Shown: positions 9,905 through 18,364, counted from the stretch's first letter. The stretch is 38,019 nt of DNA from Hungatella hathewayi WAL-18680 (GCF_000235505.1 NZ_JH379027.1:2593448-2631466), one strand, 5' to 3'. The notes: a model not told the origin generated them from the letters alone. Program-made: numbers and translations.

Positions 9905-9972
9905 AAAGAGATACCCATGTAGAATTCAGGCTTTTCCAATGCCTTGAATTGATACAGAGGTATCTCTTTTTT
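9905..9972 (+). terminator. Intrinsic terminator after the ABC importer operon
   Basis: An outer 11-bp stem (9905-9915 AAAGAGATACC with 9959-9969 GGTATCTCTTT) encloses a second imperfect stem built on GAATTCAGGC and GCCTTGAATT. The outer stem runs into a T-rich end (to 9972). It separates the importer from the convergent response regulator gene. The opposite strand also has a short T-rich end, so it may work in both directions. Confidence 0.75.
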
Positions 9973-10049
9973 ATGGAAACTCTACAGGGTTTTGCTTTTC
10001 AGAGGAGCCATTGTATGCTATGATATTCCTGAAATGTTAGGTAGGAACA

Positions 10050-10781
10050 TCAAGTATCGAATGGCTTTGAGGAGGACAAATCAGCAGGCTGCGGTGCCGG
10101 ATCAAACTGATATCCGATACCCCATACAGTTTTGATATGTAACGGCTGGGCCGGCTGTTCCTCTATTTTGTTGCGCAGACGCCGGATATATACCATAATC
10201 GTATTATCATCAATAAACCGGTCATTCCAGATCTGGTGGTAGAGCTGCTCCTTGGTAAACACCTGGCCGGGATGCTCTGCAAAAAAACGGAAGAGAGCGA
10301 ATTCTCTGGCAGTGAGCGGTAACAGTTCTCCGTTTTTGAAAGCTTGCATGGTATTCAGAGACAGCAGAAACTCACCGGATTTTATTTCAGAGGCCGGTGC
10401 GGTATTATAAACGCTGCTGCGGCGTACGATGGCTTTAATTTTCGATATCAGGATTGCCGCACTGAACGGCTTTGTCAAATAGTCATCAGCGCCCAGTCCC
10501 AGTCCCAGAACCTTGTGGTATTCTTCCCCCCTGCCGCTTAAAATCATGACAGGGGTCAGGATTTTGCGGGTTCGCAGAGAAGACAGAAACTCAAACCCAT
10601 CCATGTCAGGCAGACCAAGGTCTAACAGAATTAAATCGTAGGCGGCAGAGGCCAGCGCCGTATCTGCCTCTGAGGCAGAGCCGCAGCAAGTCACCTGGAT
10701 GTTCTCACGCTCTAAAATGGCGCGGACGGAGCGTTGAATTGCTTTTTCATCATCTATCAGTAAAATATGCAGCAATAACAT
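10050..10781 (-). CDS. OmpR/PhoB-family response regulator
   Basis: This 243-aa two-domain regulator has a receiver (residues 1-120) with acidic pocket DD10-11, phospho-acceptor Asp54 (LILLDLGLPDMDG) and Lys104 (YLTKPF). A winged-helix DNA-binding domain follows, with YIRRLRNKIE and a GIGYQF hairpin end. I start at the ATG at 10781, which has an AGAGAGG site; a longer form from 10805 would include that site. It is divergent from the hybrid kinase at 10886. It resembles KdpE in places, but no kdp genes are present. Partnership with the neighbouring kinase and control of the flavoprotein beyond it are inferences from position. Confidence 0.9.
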   Translation of the reverse strand: MLLLHILLIDDEKAIQRSVRAILERENIQVTCCGSASEADTALASAAYDLILLDLGLPDMDGFEFLSSLRTRKILTPVMILSGRGEEYHKVLGLGLGADDYLTKPFSAAILISKIKAIVRRSSVYNTAPASEIKSGEFLLSLNTMQAFKNGELLPLTAREFALFRFFAEHPGQVFTKEQLYHQIWNDRFIDDNTIMVYIRRLRNKIEEQPAQPLHIKTVWGIGYQFDPAPQPADLSSSKPFDT

Positions 10782-10885
10782 GACAACCTCTCTTATCTGT
10801 ATCAATTTATAATGTCTGAACCGTTACCGATTTATAACCAGTATATCGAAAAGAGAGGGAGAATGCAAGACAGAAAGAGGGAAGT

Positions 10886-13096
10886 ATGGGAAAGAAAAGA
10901 CAGGCGGCCAGGATGACAGTCTGGCTATTTGTGGGAACCGCCTTTTTGCTGGTTTTCTTTTTTTTCATCTATGATTATTTCCAGGAATCCTTAATGAAAC
11001 AGGAAAAGGACAAGATTATCCTGCTGGCGGAAACCGCTTCAGGCAGCCTGGAGACCTATTTTGAGGATAAGCAGAGAATCCTTGACTATTATTTTGATGT
11101 GGGGAGCCTGCCCCTTAAGGCGCAGTCAGAAAAGGAAAGGCATGAACTGCTAAGGACGATGGCAGAACGGTTTCTGGAACGGCAGGAGGCGTATCTCACC
11201 GATCTTTTTTATGTTACGGCAAAAGAGGCGGAGCAGGGGGGGATGGATTTTATCTTCCAAAGCCAGGAAAGAAAAAACCTGGTGATGGGGCGGATCATGG
11301 AGCAGGAAAAGACAAAAGTCGCGGGCTGGGTGCTGAAGGATGGAGGATATAAGATCTATTTACTGAAACCGATTATAACTGAGGATACGGCTGAAGGATA
11401 TATGGTGGCAGGAATTGATTTAAATGTTGTCTATCAGGAGGTTTTGGAGCCGGTACAGCTGGGCGCGCGCGGATACTGCAATCTGAAGGACTCAAGTGGC
11501 TTTATTCTGATGCATCCGACAGCAGGAGAAATCGGAGTAGATTCGGTGAAAGGGCGGATTGAGAAGAATCCTGAACTAGATGCTGCCGGGATTGACCGGC
11601 TGGTGTCAAACCAGTTGTCTGGGAAGTCCGGCTGTGATATTGTAAATTCCTACTGGTGGGAGGAAGAGGAGGAAAACAAAGTCCAGGTAAAGAAGATGAT
11701 TGCCTATACGCCAGCCTGGATTGACGGTGAAAACTTTCCTGTCAGCCTGATCGTCTCCTATGATGAACTATGGGAGCCGGTAAAAAGGCTGGTGTTTTAT
11801 CTGATGGGAGCCGGTACAATGATTCTCCTGCTTACAGGAACTGCCATTTTCCGGATTGGCAGAGAAAGTAAGCAGATGGCCCTGTTAAAAACAGAGCTTG
11901 AGTATGAGAGGGAACTGAGGCAGGCCAGAGAGGAACTGGAGAGACACCAGGAAAAGACACAGCAGTATGACCGCCTTCAAACTATGGGAGTACTGACCGG
12001 TACCATTGCCCATGAGTTTAATAATCTGATGACTCCTGTTATGCTGTACTGTGACCTGTTAAGTGATGACCGGGGAAGGAGTGACCTGGATTTTAAGGAG
12101 GACCTGGAGGAAATCAGAACTTCAGCAGAACGGTGTAAAGAACTGGCCGGGCAGCTTTTGAGCTTTGGACGGCAGGAGAGGGAGGCGTACAGAAGTACAT
12201 GCTATGATGCGGTTTCCGCAGCCAGAAGCAGTTTGAAAATGGTGCGCAGGCTGCTGCCTGAAAATATAATTCTGGTGGAGGAAGTGGAAAACGGGCCGGT
12301 ATTTTTATTCGGGAACGGAGGAGCGTTGAATCAGATTATCCTGAACCTCTGTACCAATGCGTTTTATGCCATGAAGGAGGAGAAGAAGGGTACGCTGACG
12401 GTCCGCTTTTTTGTGGAGGAGTCCGCAGGAGTTTCCTATGCCGTCCTGGTGGTATCGGATACTGGATGTGGGATTCCGAAAGAAGAGCTTCCTCATATTT
12501 ATGATACCTTTTATACAACGAAACCAGAGGGGGAGGGAACGGGACTGGGGCTTAGTGTCGTACAGCGCCTGACCGGGAAACATGGAGGTAAGATTCAGGT
12601 GGAAAGTGAACCGGGGAAGGGGACAAGTTTTTGCCTTGTCTTCCCTGTTTATAGTAAACCGGTGGAGATGCTTGAAGAGGATCACCTGAATGAATGGATC
12701 CGGAGTCCGAAATCCGTTATTCTCGTGGATGACCGCAGGGAGGTAACGCGCGCGATGGAAAAAGGGCTCCAGAATCTTGGCTGGGAGGTGAAAGGATACA
12801 CCTGGGCTCCTGCCGCCTATGAAGCAATGAAACAGTGTGAGTTCCAATTTGATATTCTGCTGACAGATGCCAGCATGCCGGAGCTGGACGGACTGGAACT
12901 GTGCCGTCTGGTAAAAAGTAAAAACCCTGTGCTGATGAAAATTATGATGACCGGATATACCGACCAGGAGCTGGAAAAGGCAATGGAAGAAGGAATTGTG
13001 GATGCCGTTTTGACAAAGCCGGTATCAATTGCCGATTTGATCAGAACGCTATACCGGACCGCGCAGAAAGATCTGCCGGAAGGTACGGTGATCTAG
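10886..13096 (+). CDS. Hybrid sensor histidine kinase with extracellular sensor domain and C-terminal receiver
   Basis: This is a 736-aa membrane kinase. One helix lies near residues 11-30; an extracellular Cache-like region (about 31-305) with VAGIDLNVVYQEV follows; a second helix (about 308-325) leads to a coiled coil. The H-box GTIAHEFNNLM carries phospho-accepting His376. An ATPase domain follows with NLCTNAFYAM (N box), SDTGCGIP (G1) and GTGLGLSVV (G2). The C-terminal receiver (about 610-730) has VDD, Asp661 (LLTDASMPELDG) and Lys in LTKPV. There is no DNA-binding output, so phosphate is probably passed on or buffered. The ATG at 10886 follows GAGGGAAGT. The reductase gene begins 106 bases downstream. 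Confidence 0.9.
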   Translation: MGKKRQAARMTVWLFVGTAFLLVFFFFIYDYFQESLMKQEKDKIILLAETASGSLETYFEDKQRILDYYFDVGSLPLKAQSEKERHELLRTMAERFLERQEAYLTDLFYVTAKEAEQGGMDFIFQSQERKNLVMGRIMEQEKTKVAGWVLKDGGYKIYLLKPIITEDTAEGYMVAGIDLNVVYQEVLEPVQLGARGYCNLKDSSGFILMHPTAGEIGVDSVKGRIEKNPELDAAGIDRLVSNQLSGKSGCDIVNSYWWEEEEENKVQVKKMIAYTPAWIDGENFPVSLIVSYDELWEPVKRLVFYLMGAGTMILLLTGTAIFRIGRESKQMALLKTELEYERELRQAREELERHQEKTQQYDRLQTMGVLTGTIAHEFNNLMTPVMLYCDLLSDDRGRSDLDFKEDLEEIRTSAERCKELAGQLLSFGRQEREAYRSTCYDAVSAARSSLKMVRRLLPENIILVEEVENGPVFLFGNGGALNQIILNLCTNAFYAMKEEKKGTLTVRFFVEESAGVSYAVLVVSDTGCGIPKEELPHIYDTFYTTKPEGEGTGLGLSVVQRLTGKHGGKIQVESEPGKGTSFCLVFPVYSKPVEMLEEDHLNEWIRSPKSVILVDDRREVTRAMEKGLQNLGWEVKGYTWAPAAYEAMKQCEFQFDILLTDASMPELDGLELCRLVKSKNPVLMKIMMTGYTDQELEKAMEEGIVDAVLTKPVSIADLIRTLYRTAQKDLPEGTVI

Positions 13097-13135
13097 CCAA
13101 TTCTGACATAATATTAAGAATTCAGTCAGGAGATA

Positions 13136-13156
13136 GAAAGTTCTTTCCTGTATAAT
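13136..13156 (+). promoter_or_regulatory. Possible activator-dependent promoter of the flavoprotein gene
   Basis: TATAAT (13151-13156) lies 46 bases before the flavoprotein start. No -35 box is seen at normal spacing; instead a small perfect palindrome, GAAAG-TT-CTTTC (13136-13147), sits directly upstream. A -10 without a -35 beside a palindrome would fit an activated promoter, perhaps for the response regulator at 10050. This is a weak pattern-based call. Confidence 0.3.
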
Positions 13157-13202
13157 AATATTGTTAAAATAATAACAGTTACTATAGAAACAGGAGGAGA
13201 AC

Positions 13203-15026
13203 ATGAGGAAAACAGTAGCGGCTTTGCTGAGTGCGGCTATGGTAATTTCTCTGGCAGCGTGCGGCAGCCAGGAGACAGCCAAGAGCCAGACCGAAACAGA
13301 GACAGTGACGGCGACAGAACAAAAAGAAACAGAAGCAGGTTCACAGGAAAACAAGGAGGGAGGCTTTACACCTGGCACCTATGAGGGGACGGCTAAGGGC
13401 TTTGGAGGAGAGATTAAAGCCAAGGTGGTGCTTTCTGCCGACAAGATCGAGTCCATTGAGGTGACAGGAGACAGTGAAACGGATGGGATCGGAACGATTG
13501 CTTTGGAAAATCTGCCGGAAGTGATGATGGAAAATCAGACCCCTTATGTAGATGCGGTGTCCAGCGCAACAGTGACCAGTAATGCGGTAATACAGGCAGT
13601 GGCATCAGCCCTGGAAAGCGCCGGAGCGGATCTGGATGCCTTAAAGAGTAAAAAAGGATCGGAGAATGCCGTTGCTAAAACAGAGGAAACGGTAGATACA
13701 GACCTGATTATTGTAGGAGCAGGGGGAGCCGGTATGACGGCTGCGATTACGGCCAGGCAGGAAGGCCTTGAGGTGGTATTAGTGGAAAAGATGCCTATGG
13801 TGGGCGGAAATACCTTAAAAGCTACCGGAGGCATGAATGCAGCTGAAACATCGGTACAGAAGAAGCTGGGAATTGAAGATTCTGTAGAAACCTTTGTGGA
13901 GGATACCATGAAGGGCGGCTATGAGAAGAACAACAGGGAACTGGTAACCGTGATGGCGGAAAAATCCGGAGAAGCAATCGACTGGCTTGATTCGATCGGA
14001 GCTCCTCTTCCTGAGGTTTCCTTCTCCGGCGGTGCAACCAATAAGCGGATTCACAGACCAGAGGGCGGCGCCGGAGTAGGTGCTTATCTGGTGAATGCAT
14101 TTAAAGAAAATGTGGACCAGCTGGGCATTCCGGTTTACCTGGATACGAAGGCGACGGAGCTGATCGTGGAGAACGGGGCAGTGACCGGTGTGAAGGCTGA
14201 GGGAAAGGATAAGCTGTATACCTTCCGCGGAAAGGCAGTGATTCTTGCTACAGGAGGATTTGGAGCGAATGAAGAGATCTATGCCAAGTACAGACCGGAC
14301 TTAAAGGGTTATGTTACCACCAATACACCAGGAGCCACAGGGGACGGAATCGTAATGGCAGAGACTGCAGGCGCCAATCTGGTGGACATTGACCAGATCC
14401 AGACCCACCCAACAGTAGAGCAGAGCACCAGCATCATGATTACCGAATCTGTGCGTGGCGGCGGCGCAATTCTTGTAAATAAATCCGGAAAACGGTTTAC
14501 CAATGAAATGCAGACCCGTGATGTAGTATCCAAGGCGATTGTAGATCAGGAGGACAGCTACAGCTATATCATTTTTGACCAGAATCTGAGAGACAATCTG
14601 AGCGCCATCGAAAAGTACGTGGAGAATAATATTGTTGTACAGGCGGATACGATAGAAGGGCTGGCAGAGCAGATCCAGGTGGACCCTGCTGTCTTAAGCC
14701 AGACCCTGGAAGATTGGAATACAGCGGTTGCCAATAAAAAAGATGGGGAATTTAACCGTGAGACCGGTATGGATGCCGATCTTACAAAGGCGCCTTACTA
14801 TGCAATTAAAGTTGCCCCAGGCGTGCATCACACGATGGGCGGAGTGGAGATCAACACCAGCGCCCAGGTAATCAACACAGAAGGAAAGGTAATTCCCGGA
14901 TTGTTTGCAGCCGGTGAGGTTACCGGAGGGGTACACGGCGGAAACAGAATCGGCGGAAATGCAGTGGCGGATATCGTGGTATTTGGCCGTATTGCCGGAA
15001 ATTCAGCAGTGGAGTATTGTAAATAA
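13203..15026 (+). CDS. Flavin-dependent fumarate reductase-like lipoprotein with FMN-binding domain
   Basis: This 607-aa extracytoplasmic lipoprotein has lipobox LAAC (Cys20). An FMN-binding domain (about 55-140) contains DAVSSATVTS, matching the ApbE flavinylation motif, with Thr123 the likely FMN attachment site. A FAD-binding domain starts with LIIVGAGGAGMTAA (near 168). Catalytic residues align with soluble fumarate reductase: His402 (QTHPT), Glu415 and Arg418 (TESVRG), Arg439 (QTRD), His542/543 (GVHHTMGG) and Arg582 (GGNRIGGN). His402 to Arg439 is 37 residues, the same as His365 to Arg402 in Shewanella FccA. Urocanate reductase has Tyr at the Arg402 position (from memory), so fumarate or a similar acid is the better guess. 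Heme-binding CXXCH is absent, so electrons probably arrive through FMN. Confidence 0.88.
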   Translation: MRKTVAALLSAAMVISLAACGSQETAKSQTETETVTATEQKETEAGSQENKEGGFTPGTYEGTAKGFGGEIKAKVVLSADKIESIEVTGDSETDGIGTIALENLPEVMMENQTPYVDAVSSATVTSNAVIQAVASALESAGADLDALKSKKGSENAVAKTEETVDTDLIIVGAGGAGMTAAITARQEGLEVVLVEKMPMVGGNTLKATGGMNAAETSVQKKLGIEDSVETFVEDTMKGGYEKNNRELVTVMAEKSGEAIDWLDSIGAPLPEVSFSGGATNKRIHRPEGGAGVGAYLVNAFKENVDQLGIPVYLDTKATELIVENGAVTGVKAEGKDKLYTFRGKAVILATGGFGANEEIYAKYRPDLKGYVTTNTPGATGDGIVMAETAGANLVDIDQIQTHPTVEQSTSIMITESVRGGGAILVNKSGKRFTNEMQTRDVVSKAIVDQEDSYSYIIFDQNLRDNLSAIEKYVENNIVVQADTIEGLAEQIQVDPAVLSQTLEDWNTAVANKKDGEFNRETGMDADLTKAPYYAIKVAPGVHHTMGGVEINTSAQVINTEGKVIPGLFAAGEVTGGVHGGNRIGGNAVADIVVFGRIAGNSAVEYCK

Positions 15027-15061
15027 TAAATTGCAGATAACAATTAGCAGATAATAATTAG

Positions 15062-15103
15062 AAAACCGGACCGGCAGGCAATCGACCTGTTTGTCCGGTT
15101 TTT
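15062..15103 (+). terminator. Intrinsic terminator after the flavoprotein gene
   Basis: The outer stem AAAACCGGAC (15062-15071) pairs with GTCCGGTTTT (15093-15102), with a nested CAGG/CCTG stem inside the loop and T residues at the 3' side. It lies 35 bases after the reductase stop. The rest of the gap up to copA (15104-15327) holds only the copper promoter and operator; I see no other gene or RNA there. Confidence 0.8.
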
Positions 15104-15222
15104 GTGATGTGTGACTGACATGGCACTCATCTGGCTTGCGGACCGAAACTTGATCAGGCGATTAGGCGGGCAAGGATCTGTGCATAAATAAATAGAATTG
15201 AGAAAAAATATAACGATGGCTA

Positions 15223-15251
15223 TTGACATTGGTAGAGTCGTAGTCTATAAT
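15223..15251 (+). promoter_or_regulatory. Sigma-A promoter of the copper operon
   Basis: TTGACA (15223-15228), a 17-base spacer and TATAAT (15246-15251) make a consensus promoter. The predicted start falls within the adjacent CsoR-type operator, so the repressor would block RNA polymerase directly. It drives copA, csoR and copZ. Confidence 0.9.
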
Positions 15252-15255
15252 TAAA

Positions 15256-15272
15256 ATACCTACCAGGGGTAT
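15256..15272 (+). promoter_or_regulatory. Putative CsoR operator
   Basis: ATACCTACCAGGGGTAT has inverted ends (ATACC and GGTAT) around a G/C-rich centre, and closely resembles the operator upstream of Bacillus copZA. It begins four bases after the -10 box. A csoR gene lies in the same operon, giving the expected negative feedback: apo-CsoR binds and Cu(I) releases it. Confidence 0.75.
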
Positions 15273-15327
15273 GTTAAGGACGAAAAAGGAATATAGCAAG
15301 AGAATATGGAAAAAGGAGTGACCAGTT

Positions 15328-17586
15328 ATGACGACGGAGATTTATCATATAGAAGGAATGTCATGCGCGGCCTGCAGCAGTGCGGTGGAGCGGGTGACAA
15401 GGAAACTGGATGGGGTGGAGCAAAGCGATGTGAATTTGACCACTAACCGGATGACTATCACCTATGATGAGGCAAAGGTAAATCAGGGGATGATAGAGGA
15501 TAAAGTGAAGCGGGCGGGTTTTGCGGCTTCGCTGATCCATGAAGATGAGGAAGGAAAGAAGCAGGAGGAAGCGGAGGCGGTCCATCAGGAGGAGCTGCTT
15601 CACGTGGCGAAGAGGCGGTTAATTGTGGCGGTCTGCTTTGCGGTGCCGCTGCTCTACATTTCCATGGGGCATATGCTGCCGTTTACGCTGCCATTGCCGG
15701 CATTTCTGGATATGAACCGGAATCCGCTGAACTTTTCTATCGCGCAGCTGGTTTTGACGGTGCCGGTGCTGATCAGCGGGCAGAAGTTTTATCTGGTGGG
15801 CATCCGGGCGCTGTTTAAGGGGAATCCCAACATGGACTCCCTGGTAGCCATCGGAACGGGCAGTGCGTTCCTGTACAGTCTGTTTATGACATTTACGGTT
15901 TCATCCAATCCGATGAATGCCCACCATTTGTATTATGAGTCGGCGGCTGTGGTTGTGACGCTGGTGATGCTGGGCAAATATATGGAGAGTCGCAGCAAAG
16001 GCAAGACTTCCGAGGCGATCCGGAAATTAATGGAGCTGGCGCCGGATACGGCGGTGCTGTATGAAAACGGCACAGAGCGGGAAGTAGAGACGGCTTCAGT
16101 CCGCAAGGGCCAGCATCTGCTGATCAAGCCGGGAAGCCGGATTCCGCTGGACGGTATTGTGGTGAGTGGAACCAGCAGCGTGGATGAGTCCATGCTGACA
16201 GGAGAGAGTATTCCTGTGGAGAAACAGGCCGGTGATACGCTGATTGGCGGCAGTATGAACTACAATGGCGCCATGGAACTGGAAGTGACCAAGATCGGAG
16301 CGGAGACGACGCTGTCGAAGATTATCAAGCTGATTGAGGACGCCCAGGGCAAGAAGGCGCCCATCTCCAAACTGGCAGACCGGGTGGCGGGAATCTTTGT
16401 TCCCACGGTTATGGTGATTGCGCTTGTGGCAGCTCTGTTGTGGTGGATTTTTGGCGGCAAGGAGCTTTCATTTGTACTGACGATCTTTGTGGCGGTACTG
16501 GTTATTGCCTGTCCCTGTGCTCTGGGTCTGGCAACACCGACGGCGATCATGGTGGGAACCGGAGTCGGGGCCAGCCATGGCATTCTGATTAAGAGCGGCG
16601 AGGCACTGGAGCTGTCCCACAAGGTGAATGCCATTGTCCTGGATAAGACTGGGACGATTACGGAGGGGAAACCGACGGTGACGGACGTGGTGACGGTGGA
16701 TGCCGAGTATACGGAGGACCAGCTGCTTCATCTGGCGGGAAGCTGCGAGCAGATGTCGGAGCATCCGCTTGGGGAGGCCATCGTGGAGGCGGCCAGGAAG
16801 AAGCCGGAGGATTTAAAGCGGCCGGAAGCATTTTCCAGTATTACGGGTGCCGGGATAGAGGCGGAACTGGATGGGCGGAAGATTGCCATCGGGAACCAGA
16901 AGCTGCTGGATGAGAAGAAGGTAAGTATCGGTGATGTTATAAAAAACCGGGCGTTATCATTTGCTAACCAGGGGAAGACGCCTATGTATGTGGTGGTGGA
17001 CGGTGTGCTGAAGGGAATGATCTGTGTGGCGGATACTATCAAGGAGACCAGTGTGGCGGCGGTGGACCAGATGAAGAGTCTGGGGATTGAGGTCTATATG
17101 CTGACTGGGGATAACCGTCAGACGGCGGAATATATCGGACGGCAGGCCCATATTGACCAGGTGATTGCGGAAGTTCTGCCGGAAGATAAAGCCAACGTCG
17201 TTTCCCGGTTGCAGAATGAGGGAAAAACGGTTATGATGGTAGGAGATGGAATCAACGATGCTCCGGCCCTGGTCCAGGCGGATGTGGGAACGGCCATCGG
17301 CTCCGGCAGTGATATCGCGTTGGAGTCGGGAGATATTGTGCTGATGAAATCCGATTTGCAGGATGTGTACCGGGCGGTGAAACTCTCCAAGGCTACCATC
17401 CGCAATATTAAACAAAATCTGTTCTGGGCGTTCTTCTATAATTCCTTGGGGATTCCGGTGGCGGCGGGGCTGTTGTACCTGTTTGGCGGACCGCTGTTAA
17501 ACCCGATGATTGCCGGATTTGCCATGTCGCTCAGTTCAGTCTGTGTGGTGAGCAATGCGCTCAGATTGAAGGCGATACGCCTGTAA
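15328..17586 (+). CDS. copA: Copper-exporting P1B-type ATPase CopA
   Basis: This 752-aa membrane pump exports Cu(I) with ATP. A single N-terminal heavy-metal domain has GMSCAAC (Cys13 and Cys16). The membrane region carries CPC (Cys395 and Cys397), diagnostic of P1B ion selection. Other landmarks are LTGES in the actuator domain, DKTGT with phosphorylated Asp439, an HP motif (SEHPLGEA) in the nucleotide domain, and GDGINDAPAL near 639. The C-terminal helix contains the MSLSSVCVVSNALR segment typical of Cu(I) pumps. Length is normal for a one-HMA CopA. The ATG at 15328 follows AAGGAGTG. csoR starts 15 bases after the stop. Confidence 0.97.
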   Translation: MTTEIYHIEGMSCAACSSAVERVTRKLDGVEQSDVNLTTNRMTITYDEAKVNQGMIEDKVKRAGFAASLIHEDEEGKKQEEAEAVHQEELLHVAKRRLIVAVCFAVPLLYISMGHMLPFTLPLPAFLDMNRNPLNFSIAQLVLTVPVLISGQKFYLVGIRALFKGNPNMDSLVAIGTGSAFLYSLFMTFTVSSNPMNAHHLYYESAAVVVTLVMLGKYMESRSKGKTSEAIRKLMELAPDTAVLYENGTEREVETASVRKGQHLLIKPGSRIPLDGIVVSGTSSVDESMLTGESIPVEKQAGDTLIGGSMNYNGAMELEVTKIGAETTLSKIIKLIEDAQGKKAPISKLADRVAGIFVPTVMVIALVAALLWWIFGGKELSFVLTIFVAVLVIACPCALGLATPTAIMVGTGVGASHGILIKSGEALELSHKVNAIVLDKTGTITEGKPTVTDVVTVDAEYTEDQLLHLAGSCEQMSEHPLGEAIVEAARKKPEDLKRPEAFSSITGAGIEAELDGRKIAIGNQKLLDEKKVSIGDVIKNRALSFANQGKTPMYVVVDGVLKGMICVADTIKETSVAAVDQMKSLGIEVYMLTGDNRQTAEYIGRQAHIDQVIAEVLPEDKANVVSRLQNEGKTVMMVGDGINDAPALVQADVGTAIGSGSDIALESGDIVLMKSDLQDVYRAVKLSKATIRNIKQNLFWAFFYNSLGIPVAAGLLYLFGGPLLNPMIAGFAMSLSSVCVVSNALRLKAIRL

Positions 17587-17601
17587 GGAGGAAACGTTAC
17601 T

Positions 17602-17967
17602 ATGGCAGAGGAAATTACAAGAGAAGAAGACATGTTACAGGAAGATGATGTTCTGGTGATGCAGGAGGAGAGAGGCTGTTGCTGCAGCCAGCGGGAGAAG
17701 AAGCGGACCGGCAAGGAGGAGCGGGATTTGATGAACCGCTTAAGCCGGATTGAAGGGCAGATACGGGGAATTAAGTCCATGGTGGAGGACGACCGCTACT
17801 GCGTGGACATTCTGACCCAGGTATCGGCGGTGCAGGCGGCATTAAACAGCTTTAACAAGATGCTGCTCTCCAATCATATCAAGACCTGTGTGGTGGAGGA
17901 TATTGAGAGAGGCAATACGGAAGTGGTGGATGAGTTGTGCAGAACGATTCAGAAGCTGATGAAGTAG
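17602..17967 (+). CDS. csoR: Copper-sensing repressor CsoR with N-terminal Cys-triplet extension
   Basis: This is a 121-aa regulator of the DUF156/CsoR family. The core (from about residue 40) begins MNRLSRIEGQIRGIKSMVED. Cys67, His92 and Cys96 have the exact 25- and 29-residue spacings of the Cu(I) ligands Cys36, His61 and Cys65 of M. tuberculosis CsoR, so it is the copper-sensing type rather than FrmR or RcnR. The unusual part is a roughly 42-residue acidic N-terminal extension ending in Cys26-Cys27-Cys28. The ATG at 17602 has a strong AAGGAGGAAA site; a later in-frame ATG (Met44) has no good site. It should repress the operator at 15256. Confidence 0.93.
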   Translation: MAEEITREEDMLQEDDVLVMQEERGCCCSQREKKRTGKEERDLMNRLSRIEGQIRGIKSMVEDDRYCVDILTQVSAVQAALNSFNKMLLSNHIKTCVVEDIERGNTEVVDELCRTIQKLMK

Positions 17968-18028
17968 GGGAATAGAGCGGCAGTGGAATTTTAAAAACAT
18001 TCGTTGGATAAGATTAGGAGGAATGATC

Positions 18029-18223
18029 ATGACAACATTTAAATGTGAGGAAATGATGTGCAATCACTGTGTATCACGGATTGATACGGCGCTGAATGAG
18101 GCGAAGCTGGATCACAAGATTGATTTGGATGCGAAGACGGTGACCATTGAAGGGTGTGAGAACTGCGCGGCGAAGGCGGCGGAGATTCTGGATGACCTTG
18201 GCTTCACGCCGGTGGCCATGTAG
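18029..18223 (+). CDS. copZ: CopZ-like copper chaperone (heavy-metal-associated domain)
   Basis: This 64-aa cytoplasmic protein has one HMA ferredoxin-like fold. Its loop EMMCNHCVSR has the CxxC pair that holds Cu(I). In the usual cycle it hands copper to CopA and can load CsoR. A second pair, CENC, near residues 46-49 is not a normal part of CopZ and might add a site. I start at ATG 18029, seven bases after AGGAGG; the in-frame ATG at 18023 is only one base from it. It is the last gene of the copper operon, followed by a strong hairpin. Confidence 0.88.
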   Translation: MTTFKCEEMMCNHCVSRIDTALNEAKLDHKIDLDAKTVTIEGCENCAAKAAEILDDLGFTPVAM

Positions 18224-18235
18224 GGAAATTCTCTT

Positions 18236-18287
18236 GCAAAGCGCCCCTTGAAGGCGGATATCCAGGGGCGCTTTGCGGGAAACTTTT
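18236..18287 (+). terminator. Terminator of the copper operon
   Basis: A perfect 13-bp stem, GCAAAGCGCCCCT (18236-18248) with AGGGGCGCTTTGC (18264-18276), lies 12 bases after copZ. The T-run (from 18284) is a few bases downstream rather than adjacent, so efficiency may be modest, but stem stability is high. Confidence 0.65.
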
Positions 18288-18324
18288 TTCAGGGCAGAAA
18301 ATTACATTATTGTTGAAATTTTAG

Positions 18325-18353
18325 TTGACAATTTACACAATTCATATTATACT
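18325..18353 (+). promoter_or_regulatory. Promoter of the tRNA cluster
   Basis: TTGACA (18325-18330), a 17-base spacer and TATACT (18348-18353). The predicted start is near 18360, about five bases before the first tRNA, as expected of a strong stable-RNA promoter. Confidence 0.85.
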
Positions 18354-18364
18354 ATCTAAGGTAT

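Noticed and set aside
10050-10781. KdpE identity for the response regulator
   Set aside because: Resemblance in the receiver only; no kdpFABC or KdpD-type kinase is nearby, so I keep the general OmpR-family call.
13203-15026. Urocanate reductase (UrdA) identity for the flavoprotein
   Set aside because: The position that is Tyr in UrdA is Arg439 here, as in fumarate reductases; the substrate therefore remains open.
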